In this document: positions 40,575-48,294 of the stretch, one piece after another
How the letters are laid out: every line of letters starts with the position of its first letter
How positions within the stretch are numbered: the first letter of the stretch is position 1
Source of the DNA: UBA6144 sp964399165
GTDB taxonomy: Bacteria > Bdellovibrionota > Bacteriovoracia > Bacteriovoracales > Bacteriovoracaceae
DNA: 64,000 nt
Assembly: GCA_964399165.1 (NCBI GenBank)
Contig: CAYNPO010000006.1
Coordinates: 111,078 to 175,077, forward strand
Reading direction: 5' to 3'
The notes under the pieces: generated by a model
What the model saw: only the letters and a program-made list of their open reading frames with translations
What the model was told of the DNA's origin: nothing
Databases searched by the model: none
Translations under genes and position numbers: made by a program

Positions 40575-41146
40575 AAGAAAGGCACTCCCGCCCGCAATAA
40601 GGCCCCTTGCAGCCACAGGAGCGGCAGCCCCACGATGGCGTCCGCGTCCTGGGTCTCAATGCTCTCGAAGAGCTTAATTCCCGATGCCTCGAGTTTATAG
40701 GAGCCCGCGCAGTCCAATGGGGAGTCCCGCCGCACGTACTCACGCAACTCATCTGCTCCTAGCGACCGCATGGTCAGGGTGGTCACGTCCAAATGGGCCT
40801 CGTCAAAACGCGGCCCGAGCACATGAACGGCCGTCAGCAGCCGGTGGCTTCGGCCCACCATCGAGGTGAGCTGTTCCAGTGCCCGCTCCGGCGTCTCAGG
40901 CTTGCCCAGGATTGTCCCTCCTACTTCGGCCACTTGGTCGCCTCCGATGACCAAGGCAGCCGGAAAGCGGGATGCCACGGCCTGGGCCTTGGCCCGCGCC
41001 AATTGCCGTGCCAGGTCCTCAGGCGCGGTGAAGCGGCACTTGAAGGCGTCCTCGTCCACGCCCGGGGAAATAGCGTCGAAGGCCACCCCCAGTCGCTTGA
41101 GTAGCGCTGCCCGGTAGGGGGAGGTGCTGGCGAGGATGATGTTCAT
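40571..41146 (-). CDS. Maf-family nucleotide pyrophosphatase
   Basis: 191 aa, full length. Family motifs are visible: STSPYRAALL at the N-terminus, SPGVDEDAF, VIGGDQVAEV, GKPETPERALEQL and the C-terminal AGSYKLEASG-IKLFESIETQDADAIVGLPL. The SPYR and YceF-like positions suggest the m7GTP-cleaving (YceF) branch, housecleaning modified nucleotides. The start overlaps the stop of the upstream small gene (ATGA). Confidence 0.92.
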   Translation of the reverse strand: MNIILASTSPYRAALLKRLGVAFDAISPGVDEDAFKCRFTAPEDLARQLARAKAQAVASRFPAALVIGGDQVAEVGGTILGKPETPERALEQLTSMVGRSHRLLTAVHVLGPRFDEAHLDVTTLTMRSLGADELREYVRRDSPLDCAGSYKLEASGIKLFESIETQDADAIVGLPLLWLQGALLRAGVPFF

Positions 41147-41466
41147 GCGTTGATTTTTTCCCAGAGCTGGCGGCAGGTGATCCGGTGTTCGCCCAAATCT
41201 TTCCATGGGAAGTCGAGGATGCGGTCGCGGGCGGGGTTACGGTTGATGCCTACGGCGACGCAGCTCTTGCACAGGGTGAGGGTGTAGTACTTACGGTAGA
41301 AGGCGTAGACCGCCTTCTTCTTCTCATCGGCATCGCTGCTTTCCCGCAAGGTGCGCGCCAGCCGGCGGGCTTGCCCCCCCAGCACGTCGTTGAGCTTTTT
41401 GCTGTGGGGATGGTCGGCCGGGTCCAATCCCCAGTCTGCGGGAATGTCTGGATTTTCCAAGGACAT
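41143..41466 (-). CDS. Small protein of unknown function with CxxC
   Basis: 107 aa, not recognised. No signal peptide. A charged helical N-terminal half (NDVLGGQARRLARTLRESSDADEKKKAVY) is followed by TLCKSCVAVG and HRITCRQLWE, so three cysteines that could bind metal. AAGAGG lies upstream of the ATG. It is coupled to maf by a 4-bp overlap, so a minor role beside nucleotide housekeeping is possible, but unsupported. Confidence 0.72.
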   Translation of the reverse strand: MSLENPDIPADWGLDPADHPHSKKLNDVLGGQARRLARTLRESSDADEKKKAVYAFYRKYYTLTLCKSCVAVGINRNPARDRILDFPWKDLGEHRITCRQLWEKINA

Positions 41467-41561
41467 GCTGGAGCCTCTTGGTCGGAAAAAGCTTCCGCCT
41501 CCCTCTCAAGTTAGCGCCGGTGTATACTGGATGTCGAGACACCCGTGGACATGAGGTCCTC

Positions 41562-42614
41562 CTGAAATCCGTCAAATTCAACCAACTCCTCGACAACCCG
41601 GCCCCGTGCCTCTCCTTCTACGTCCGGGACGCCGATGGTCTGGCGCAACTGGAGGAGTCTTTGGCCCCCCAACTGCAGCGCCATCCCGAGCTGCAGGCCC
41701 TTTACGCGAAGTCCCGTCCTGCCATGTATGAGATCCTGCGCAGGCAAGGGGCCCCCTCTCATGGGTTCTTCCTCTCGGCCACCCTCGCCGGCCACATCGC
41801 CCTCGGCTACCACACCGCAGACCACGTAGGGGTGGGGGAACACTTCCATCTGCGTCCCTTGCTGGAGGACGTTTTCGCCGATCCTGACTACGCCTTGGTG
41901 GTGTTGGACGAAACCGAGATGCGCCTCTACGCCGGCAATGGCCGGCGAGTGGAGTTCCTCGAGGCCCTGAGCTATGGAAATGGCGCCGTTCCACAACGGG
42001 TCTATGGCACTGTCGTTTCCCTGGCGGCCCAGCGCCACCGCACACCCCTCAAGCAGTTGGCCATGCGCCTTCTGCAGTCGCCCACCCTGGCCCAACTGCC
42101 GGTAGTGGTGGCGGGAGACCCGAATCTCTGCGCCACCTTCCTGCGCTTCTTCGAGCACCCCTTCGGGGTCGTCGCCACGGAGGGAGCCGACTGGGCCCGC
42201 CTGACCTGTCCCCAATTGGTGGTGGCGGGGCGGACCTTGCGTCCGCGGCTGGTGGAAATTTACTCCGCGCACTTCCGGCAGCGCTTGAAGAACCTGCTGC
42301 GCGGGGGGCGGTTGGTGTCCGAGACCGCGCGGCTCCTGCGCGCGGTGGGCGACGGCAACGTCTCACGCCTCTTGCTTCCCCACGACAGCCAGCTGTGGGG
42401 CCGGGTGGACCTGGCGTCAGGCACGCTGGAGGTGGACAGCGCCGTTTCGCCCGGCGCCCGCGACGTCTATGGCCTGCTCGCCCGGCAAGTGGTCAAGGAC
42501 GGGGGCCAGATCCAGTTCCTTCCCGCGCACTTTTTCCCTCATGGCGCCCACGCCATGGTGATCCTGCGCGAGGCCCCCTCGGTGGCGTCTTTCGCCTTTG
42601 CGGGCGGACGCTGA
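41562..42614 (+). CDS. Bacterial archaeo-eukaryotic release-factor-like (baeRF) protein
   Basis: 350 aa as drawn. The opening KFNQLLDNPAPCLSFYVRD matches the baeRF start (leucine-rich helix then P-C-x-S-x-Y), and a middle domain resembles eRF1 domain 2/pelota-like folds (PVVVAGDPNLCATFLRFF). baeRF proteins are predicted ribosome-associated factors of unknown target. The start is unclear: no ATG is in frame, while CTG at 41562 has GAGG 5 nt before it and fits the domain start; GTG at 41520 or TTG at 41478 are alternatives. Its stop overlaps the next ATG (TGATG). Confidence 0.68.
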   Translation: MKSVKFNQLLDNPAPCLSFYVRDADGLAQLEESLAPQLQRHPELQALYAKSRPAMYEILRRQGAPSHGFFLSATLAGHIALGYHTADHVGVGEHFHLRPLLEDVFADPDYALVVLDETEMRLYAGNGRRVEFLEALSYGNGAVPQRVYGTVVSLAAQRHRTPLKQLAMRLLQSPTLAQLPVVVAGDPNLCATFLRFFEHPFGVVATEGADWARLTCPQLVVAGRTLRPRLVEIYSAHFRQRLKNLLRGGRLVSETARLLRAVGDGNVSRLLLPHDSQLWGRVDLASGTLEVDSAVSPGARDVYGLLARQVVKDGGQIQFLPAHFFPHGAHAMVILREAPSVASFAFAGGR

Positions 42615-43132
42615 TGCCATTCCACGACTACCTCCACTGGAAACCCCAGCTCGGCGAGCGCGTTTACGTGGCCCCCGGCGCCCAGATCGTGGGACGCGTG
42701 GTTTTCGGCGACCACGTGAACGTCTGGCACAACTGCGTGGTGCGCGCCGACGTGAACTTCATCCGGATCGGCGAAAACACCAACGTGCAGGACTTGAGCA
42801 TGCTGCATGTGACGGAGAAGGACGGGCTTACCATCGGCAAGAACACCAGCATCGGGCATCACGTGACCCTGCATGGCTGCACCATCGGTGATGGTTGCCT
42901 GATCGGCATGGGCGCCATCATCCTCGATGGCGCCGTCATCGGCGACAACTGCGTGGTCGCCGGAGGCAGCGTCGTCCCTCCCGGGAAAGTTTTCCCGGCC
43001 GGCTCCATGATCATGGGCAACCCCGCTAAGCTCACGCGCGCCCTCACTCCGGAGGAGTGCGAGCGGTGGGCGAACCACTACAAGTCATATCTGGGCTACA
43101 AAGAGCAGTATCTCAACATGGAAGGCGGTTAG
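42614..43132 (+). CDS. Gamma-type carbonic anhydrase family protein
   Basis: 172 aa, the usual length. A left-handed beta-helix of hexapeptide repeats (IVGRVVFGDHVNVW...ILDGAVIGDNCVVAGGSVV). The three zinc histidines have expected positions: His in SMLHVTEKDG and HH in SIGHHVTLHG. The Gln/Asp pair at NVQDLSMLH is kept. It hydrates CO2 or is a related acyltransferase-fold protein (YrdA/CaiE type). Coupled to the baeRF gene by a 1-bp stop/start overlap. Confidence 0.9.
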   Translation: MPFHDYLHWKPQLGERVYVAPGAQIVGRVVFGDHVNVWHNCVVRADVNFIRIGENTNVQDLSMLHVTEKDGLTIGKNTSIGHHVTLHGCTIGDGCLIGMGAIILDGAVIGDNCVVAGGSVVPPGKVFPAGSMIMGNPAKLTRALTPEECERWANHYKSYLGYKEQYLNMEGG

Positions 43133-43135
43133 GCC

Positions 43136-45079
43136 TCACTTCCGCAGGTACGTGTAGCTCTCCAGGCATTCCTCATAGAAGTCGGTCAGGTCCACACCGT
43201 CGCGGGGGCGGATCTTCCCGCGTTTCACCTGGGTGTCGATGTTCGCCTTCATGGTCTGCGCCATGGTCTCGGGGTTGTACTGGAGTGTTGATAGCACGTG
43301 GCCGGCGCGATTCCCGCGGATGACTTCCTCGATGTAGAAATCAGTGGGATCGTCGTCGTCGCAGAAGACGTGCACTTCGTTGAGGCGCCCGAAGCAGTTG
43401 TGCATGTCACCCATGATGTCCTGGTAGGCGCCCGTCATGAAAAGACCCACGTAGTAGTCCTCGCCGTCCTTGAGCTTGTGCATGGGCACGGAGTTGCTGG
43501 GGCCGTCGGGGGAGAGGAAACAGTCGATTTTTCCGTCGGAGTCGCAGGTGATGTCGGCCACGCTGGCGAGCACCTCGGGACGCTCGTTGTGGCGGTGGAG
43601 GGGCACCACAGGGAGGATCTGGCCGATGCCCCAGGTGTCGGGGGCGGACTGGAAGATGGAGAGGTTGCACAGGTACTGGCTGGCCATCTGGTTTCTCAGC
43701 GCCAGGATCTCGTCCGGGGCGTACTCGTCTTTTTTGGACTGCTCCACCACTTGGCGGGCGATTTTCCAAAACAGAGTCTCCACCTTGGCGCGCTCATCCA
43801 GGGTCAGCACTCCGAGTTTGAAGGCGCTCTCGGTGTCCTCCTTGACCTTCAGGGCGTCAGCGTAGACATCCTTGTAGTTCTTTTCGTTCACGTCGTGGGC
43901 CAGGTCGCGGATGTTGGTGACGAGGACGTGCTCGTTCATCACCTTTTCGGTGGGCATCTCGCTCTTGCCGATCTCAATGGCGCCAAAGACGTTGGTCACC
44001 ACGCAGGAGTGGTGCGCGGTCACCGCGCGGCCGGACTCGCTGACGATGTTGGGGTGGGGGACGTCTTCCAGGTCGCAGGTCTGCTTGAGGATGTAGACCA
44101 CGTCCCCGGCGTAATCCTTCAGAGTGTAGTTGATGGAGCCGGTGCCGTCGTAGTTCACGCCCACGCCGCCGCCCACGTCGAAATACTCCAGCTTCGCCCC
44201 TTCCTTGACCAGCTTGCAGAAGATGCGCGCGCCCTCGGTGATGGCGTCCTTGATGGTGCGGATGTCGGGGATTTGGCTGCCGATGTGGAAGTGGAAGAGC
44301 TTGAGACAGTGCTCTTTGCCCCGGGCCTTCATGAAACGGACCGCCTGCAGGATCTCGGGGATAGTGAGGCCGAACTTGGCGTAATCCCCCGAGGAACCTG
44401 CCCACTTGCCGGTGCTCTTGGTGGCGAGCTTGGCGCGCAGGCCGATCATGGGCTCCACGCCGGTCTTCTCGGAGAGCTCCATCAGCTGGATCAGCTCGGA
44501 GTATTTTTCCACCACCACGATGACCTTACGGCCGATCTGGTTGCCCAAGAGGGCCAGCCGCAGAAAATCCTCGTCCTTGTAGCCGTTCAGGATGGTCAGC
44601 GAGTTCTGGTTGGTGTTCATGGCGAGGGCCGCCATGAGTTCGGGCTTGGAGCCGGCCTCGAGCCCGTAGTTGTAAGGCGTGCCTGCGTCGACGATCTCTT
44701 CCACCACCTCGCGCATCTGGTTCACCTTGATGGGGTAGACGCCCATGTAAGTGCCGTTGTAGCGGGCCTCCTCGATGACGGAGCGGAAGGTTTTGTTGAT
44801 GGTGGCCACTTGGGCCCGCAGGATGTCGTGGAAGCGGATCACGGCGGGAAAGGGGATCTGCTTGGCCTTCATCTCCTCCAAGACTTCCACGATGTTGATG
44901 CTGGGCCCTTGGGTGTCCTTTTTCGGGCGCACGCAGAGGTCGCCTTTGTCGTTGAGGGCGAAGTACCCCTCGCCCCAACGGGAGATTTGGTAGACCTCGT
45001 CGGCGGCGGACAGCGTCCATTCCTTGAAGGCGTCGATGTTCTGAAAGCGCGTAGCGGTTTGCGCGGACGTTTGTTTCAA
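43136..45079 (-). CDS. speA: Biosynthetic arginine decarboxylase
   Basis: 647 aa, standard length. PLP enzyme that makes agmatine for polyamine synthesis. The PLP lysine is Lys118 in GVYPIKVNQM, followed by YGLEAGSKPEL and the phosphate-binding HFHIGSQ and YFDVGGGVGVNYDG segments. No agmatinase gene is nearby. The start is a TTG with AGAGGG 6 nt upstream; a good promoter and a 10-bp inverted repeat surround it. Only 3 bp separate it from the convergent carbonic-anhydrase gene. Confidence 0.96.
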   Translation of the reverse strand: MKQTSAQTATRFQNIDAFKEWTLSAADEVYQISRWGEGYFALNDKGDLCVRPKKDTQGPSINIVEVLEEMKAKQIPFPAVIRFHDILRAQVATINKTFRSVIEEARYNGTYMGVYPIKVNQMREVVEEIVDAGTPYNYGLEAGSKPELMAALAMNTNQNSLTILNGYKDEDFLRLALLGNQIGRKVIVVVEKYSELIQLMELSEKTGVEPMIGLRAKLATKSTGKWAGSSGDYAKFGLTIPEILQAVRFMKARGKEHCLKLFHFHIGSQIPDIRTIKDAITEGARIFCKLVKEGAKLEYFDVGGGVGVNYDGTGSINYTLKDYAGDVVYILKQTCDLEDVPHPNIVSESGRAVTAHHSCVVTNVFGAIEIGKSEMPTEKVMNEHVLVTNIRDLAHDVNEKNYKDVYADALKVKEDTESAFKLGVLTLDERAKVETLFWKIARQVVEQSKKDEYAPDEILALRNQMASQYLCNLSIFQSAPDTWGIGQILPVVPLHRHNERPEVLASVADITCDSDGKIDCFLSPDGPSNSVPMHKLKDGEDYYVGLFMTGAYQDIMGDMHNCFGRLNEVHVFCDDDDPTDFYIEEVIRGNRAGHVLSTLQYNPETMAQTMKANIDTQVKRGKIRPRDGVDLTDFYEECLESYTYLRK

Positions 45080-45140
45080 GGGGGACCCTCTAAGTTGGCG
45101 TTTATGGCCAATTTATAGGGTCCCCCTTTCCGTCTGACAA
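45080..45140 (-). promoter_or_regulatory. speA promoter enclosed by a 10-bp inverted repeat
   Basis: TTGTCA (45140-45135), an 18-bp spacer, then TATAAA (45116-45111). GGGGGACCCT (45126-45117 on the minus strand) and AGGGTCCCCC (45089-45080) form perfect arms; the second holds AGAGGG, the ribosome-binding site. A nested TTGGC/GCCAA stem lies between. Transcription would start inside the repeat, so it is more likely an operator than an RNA hairpin. Confidence 0.55.
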
Positions 45141-45154
45141 GGGCCGTCGAAAAC

Positions 45155-45322
45155 CTAGTAGCGCCAGATGGTCTGGGAGTAGTTGGGCCGGTAGTTCCAG
45201 GCCTGGCGTCCGCTGGCGCCTTGGGGGGCCCGATCCACCGACTCCACCCGCTGGAACTTCTCCCGGGTGCCGGCGCAGGAGACGAGAGTCATGGCCAGGA
45301 TCAGGAAGGATACGGTTTTCAT
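45155..45322 (-). CDS. Small lipoprotein
   Basis: 55 aa. Signal peptide with lipobox LVSC (MKTVSFLILAMTLVSC), mature part only about 40 residues, rich in Arg and Gln and ending in an aromatic NYRPNYSQTIWRY. AAGGAGG precedes the ATG at good spacing. It lies upstream of speA on the same strand, but speA has its own promoter. Function unknown; such small lipoproteins often tether or stabilise envelope complexes. Confidence 0.75.
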   Translation of the reverse strand: MKTVSFLILAMTLVSCAGTREKFQRVESVDRAPQGASGRQAWNYRPNYSQTIWRY

Positions 45323-45472
45323 GGGAACCTCCTTGGTCATGCCGGGGGCTTCCGTGCCACCCGCCTGCAGAAGATGTTTCAAGCCCCGTGCCAACTCTGA
45401 GTGACGCAAAAACCCGCATCTAGCTGCCCAGGGACAGGATGACCCGGGGCCAAAAAGGAAATCCGACAGGAA

Positions 45473-45898
45473 TTATTTGGCCAACACTCCGAAATAGTGC
45501 CGCTGCTCCTCTTGGGAGAGGGGACGGATGGAGTCCGCCTTGGCCTTCTTCACACCCTTTTGGCGGATGACATCGTCGTGCAGGCGGATCTTCTCCGCCA
45601 AGGCCTTGCCGAGGGTGTTGAGCCAGGAGGGGAAGCTTCCACTCAGATCCTCGGCCGCGATCCGCACCAGCCGGCAATTCTCCAGCGCCACGATGTCGGC
45701 GCCCCGTGGGCGCCCGTCGAAGAAAGAGAGCTCACCGATGTACTCGCCCTTACCCAGGCGTGTGATCGCCGTCACCTGGCTGCCCTTGCGCACGCACACT
45801 AGCAGCTCTCCTTCCAGCACGATGTAGAGGTCGGTTTCACGATCGCCTTCGCGGCACAGGACTTGGTCTTTTTTCAGCTCGACAGTGGTGGTCTGCAT
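45473..45898 (-). CDS. Single-domain cyclic-nucleotide-binding protein
   Basis: 141 aa. A cNMP-binding (CAP-family) beta-barrel: CREGDRETDLYIVLEGELLV, then GEYIGELSFFDGRPRGADIVAL, which keeps the GELxxFxxxPRxA phosphate-binding cassette. There is no helix-turn-helix; a helical tail of about 35 residues follows. Probably a stand-alone sensor for cAMP or cGMP. AGGAGGG lies 6 nt before the ATG. It starts before, and is not in frame with, the SGNH-like gene that lies 8 bp upstream on the same strand; the pair is likely cotranscribed. Confidence 0.88.
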   Translation of the reverse strand: MQTTTVELKKDQVLCREGDRETDLYIVLEGELLVCVRKGSQVTAITRLGKGEYIGELSFFDGRPRGADIVALENCRLVRIAAEDLSGSFPSWLNTLGKALAEKIRLHDDVIRQKGVKKAKADSIRPLSQEEQRHYFGVLAK

Positions 45899-45906
45899 AG
45901 GCCCTC

Positions 45907-47028
45907 CTAGAGGCGCAGGACGCGTTTGAGCACGGTGGAGAGGGCCTGCATGGCCCGTTCGTAGTAGAGGTTTTGGGGATAGATTTCGTCGAAGAAGGTG
46001 GCGTTTTTCCCCCAGTCCTCGTCCACCATGAGGGCGAAGTCGAACAAGGTCACCCGCTGCTCCCGTGCCACTTTGCGGATGATGCTGTTGGTGACTTCGT
46101 TGGCACGCCAGGCTTCGCAGTCGTAGGCCACCGCCCGGCGCAGGGTTTCCAGGGCCTCTTGGGTGCGGGCGTTACGTTGGGCCACCTGTCCGTGCAGGTA
46201 CAGCACTTCGGCGTTGGCGATGGTGCCATCGGCGAGGGCCTTGGAGCGTGGGTAGGCGCCTTTGTAGTCTTGCCGGCGCAGGAGGTCCCGGATAGCGCCG
46301 ATTTCGGCGGCGATGGCCGGCGAACGGGCATTCCCGCAGGTCCGCCGGGGAGTCACGTCCACGTTCACCGGGGTGGTGGTGAGCACCAGCAGGCTGTCCC
46401 GGGTCCGGGACAGCTCCACCAAGCGGTTGAGTTCCATCTCGTAAAGGCGGTAGGTGAGCTCCAAGCGCGTTTGGTACTCCAAGTCCTCCCAGGGGGTCAC
46501 GCGGGGAGGGGCCGGCTGGGCGGGTAGGGCCACTCTCCGGAACGGCTCGTAAAGCAGTCGGGCGGCCTGGGGCCAAAGCATGATGAGGCTGCGCCAGCCG
46601 TCGTCGGCGTAGCGGTCGAAGTTGCGCCGGATCGCCGGGATCTCGGCGGTATGAAACTTCATTTCCGAGAGTTCCTCCGAACCGCCTTGGTAGATGACGA
46701 CCTTGGGCCATTTCTCCAGGGCCTCCAGTTGGTGCAGGGTGCGGTGGAGCCCATGGCCCGGCCGCGCGATGCTTTCAACCTTGAGAGGCTTGGCCAGGCC
46801 GGTGGAGAGCCCCATCGAGAGGTCTTCCTTGAAAAGGGCCAAGCGCGAACCCATGCGGTCTCCCACCAGCAGGATGGGGCCCACCAGGGCCAGGGACGGG
46901 GCCGGGGTTGAGATGGCGTAAGGGTAGGGGATGGTGCCGGGGGGATTGGACTGGAACCGCTGCCACACGAAGGCACTGACCCCCAACAGGGGCAACAGCA
47001 CCAGGGCCAGCAGCAGTTTTTTCACCAT
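45907..47028 (-). CDS. SGNH-hydrolase-like membrane-anchored protein, catalytic residues changed
   Basis: 373 aa. An N-terminal membrane anchor or signal (KKLLLALVLLPLLGVSAFVW) is followed by ILLVGDRMGSRLAL, where the SGNH Ser is Arg58, VVIYQGGSEELS at the GxND block, and FFDEIYPQN at the end, where the family's D-x-x-H is D347-x-x-Y350. A tetratricopeptide-like stretch (about 285-325, GAYPRSKALADGTIANAEVLYLHGQVAQRN) is inserted before it. Esterase activity is unlikely; an acetyl-chain-binding or scaffold role may remain. It precedes the cNMP-binding gene in one operon. Confidence 0.65.
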   Translation of the reverse strand: MVKKLLLALVLLPLLGVSAFVWQRFQSNPPGTIPYPYAISTPAPSLALVGPILLVGDRMGSRLALFKEDLSMGLSTGLAKPLKVESIARPGHGLHRTLHQLEALEKWPKVVIYQGGSEELSEMKFHTAEIPAIRRNFDRYADDGWRSLIMLWPQAARLLYEPFRRVALPAQPAPPRVTPWEDLEYQTRLELTYRLYEMELNRLVELSRTRDSLLVLTTTPVNVDVTPRRTCGNARSPAIAAEIGAIRDLLRRQDYKGAYPRSKALADGTIANAEVLYLHGQVAQRNARTQEALETLRRAVAYDCEAWRANEVTNSIIRKVAREQRVTLFDFALMVDEDWGKNATFFDEIYPQNLYYERAMQALSTVLKRVLRL

Positions 47029-47076
47029 CTTGAACGAGTTTAACTTATGGGGGGATTTTGGTAAACCTGGCGCCCC

Positions 47077-48294
47077 ATGGATCCTTTCCTCCCAGAGCTG
47101 TTGGCCCCCGCCGGGGGACTCGAGAAATTGAAGACCGCCGTGCTCTACGGGGCGGACGCCGTGTACTTCGCCGGGCAGGAGTACGGCCTGCGCGCGGCCG
47201 CCGACAATTTCACTTGGGAAGAGGTGCGCGAGGGAGTGGCCTTCGCCCATGCTCGCGGCGCCAAGGCCTACGTGGTCCTTAATGGCTTTCTCCATGACGA
47301 CGACCTGGAAACACTCCCGGCCTTCGTGCGTGTGCTTAAGGAAGCCGCAGTGGACGCGGTCATCGTCTCCGACCCAGGGGTGGCGCGAGTGGTGCGGGAG
47401 AACGGGCCCTTGCCCCTGCATGTGTCCACCCAGGCTTCCGTACTCAACGCCGCGGCGGCCCTGGCCTGGAAAGAGCTCGGCGCGGTGCGGGTGGTGCTGG
47501 GCCGGGAGGTCAGCGTGGAGGAGGCGGCCCGCATCCAGCGGGAGGCCGGCGTGGAAGTTGAGATGTTCGTGCACGGTGCTCTGTGCATGTCCTACTCCGG
47601 CCACTGCGTGATCTCCAATTTCACCCAGGGACGCGACTCCAACCGCGGGGGCTGTGCCCACAGCTGTCGCCACGGCTACGACGTGGGCTTTGCCGACGGC
47701 AAACGCCAGTCGGCCTATTTCATGAGCTCCAAGGACCTGGAGGGCCTGCCCGCGCTACCCGAGTTCGTGCGTGCGGGCATCGTCTCCCTTAAAGTGGAAG
47801 GCCGGATGAAGGGCCCGCTCTACGCCGCCACCACCACCCGGGTCTACCGCATGGCCCTGGACCATTACAAATGCCACGGCAGCTGGGAAAACGCCCCCTG
47901 GCAACTCTGGGAGGAAGAGCTGCGCAAGCTCCCGCACCGCTCCCACACCACCGCTGGCCTCATGGGGCCCGCCGGTGCCGACAGCGTGTTCGACGAGCGC
48001 GAGCACGCCGACGCCGAATGGGGGCTCGCGGGCACCGTGCTGGCGGCCACACCCGAAAAGGGCATCCTTTTTGAGTGCCGTCAGAGCTTCGGCGCTGGGG
48101 CCCAGGTGGAGGCCCTGCCTTTCCGTGGGGCCGTGCTCCCCCTCACCCTCGCGGGCATGGCCGGCCCCGACTTCGCGCCCTTGGAGCGCACGCGTCCTTC
48201 TTCCCTGGTGCGCTTGCCCTACGTCCCCGGCGTGGAGGTCGGGCAAGTGCTGCGCGTGCGCCAGCAGCGCAATGAGGTCACATGCGCCCCTTGA
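47077..48294 (+). CDS. U32-family RNA hydroxylase, TrhP-like
   Basis: 405 aa. U32 domain with the iron-sulphur cysteines in HGALCMSYSGHC and RGGCAHSCRHGYD (about residues 166-206) and the C-terminal beta domain of TrhP/YegQ. TrhP uses prephenate and iron-sulphur chemistry to form 5-hydroxyuridine at tRNA position 34. The following gene is a U32-like protein without the cluster, overlapping by 13 bp, so the two may work as a pair. A TGGTAAACC sequence 9 nt before the ATG may be its -10; no ribosome-binding site is evident. Confidence 0.82.
   Translation: MDPFLPELLAPAGGLEKLKTAVLYGADAVYFAGQEYGLRAAADNFTWEEVREGVAFAHARGAKAYVVLNGFLHDDDLETLPAFVRVLKEAAVDAVIVSDPGVARVVRENGPLPLHVSTQASVLNAAAALAWKELGAVRVVLGREVSVEEAARIQREAGVEVEMFVHGALCMSYSGHCVISNFTQGRDSNRGGCAHSCRHGYDVGFADGKRQSAYFMSSKDLEGLPALPEFVRAGIVSLKVEGRMKGPLYAATTTRVYRMALDHYKCHGSWENAPWQLWEEELRKLPHRSHTTAGLMGPAGADSVFDEREHADAEWGLAGTVLAATPEKGILFECRQSFGAGAQVEALPFRGAVLPLTLAGMAGPDFAPLERTRPSSLVRLPYVPGVEVGQVLRVRQQRNEVTCAP

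Noticed and set aside
43298..45118. 606-codon open frame on the plus strand opposite speA
   Set aside because: It mirrors a well-supported arginine decarboxylase gene. Its composition (His/Val/Asp/Gly-rich) is the usual antisense shadow of GC-rich coding DNA, and it has no start signals.
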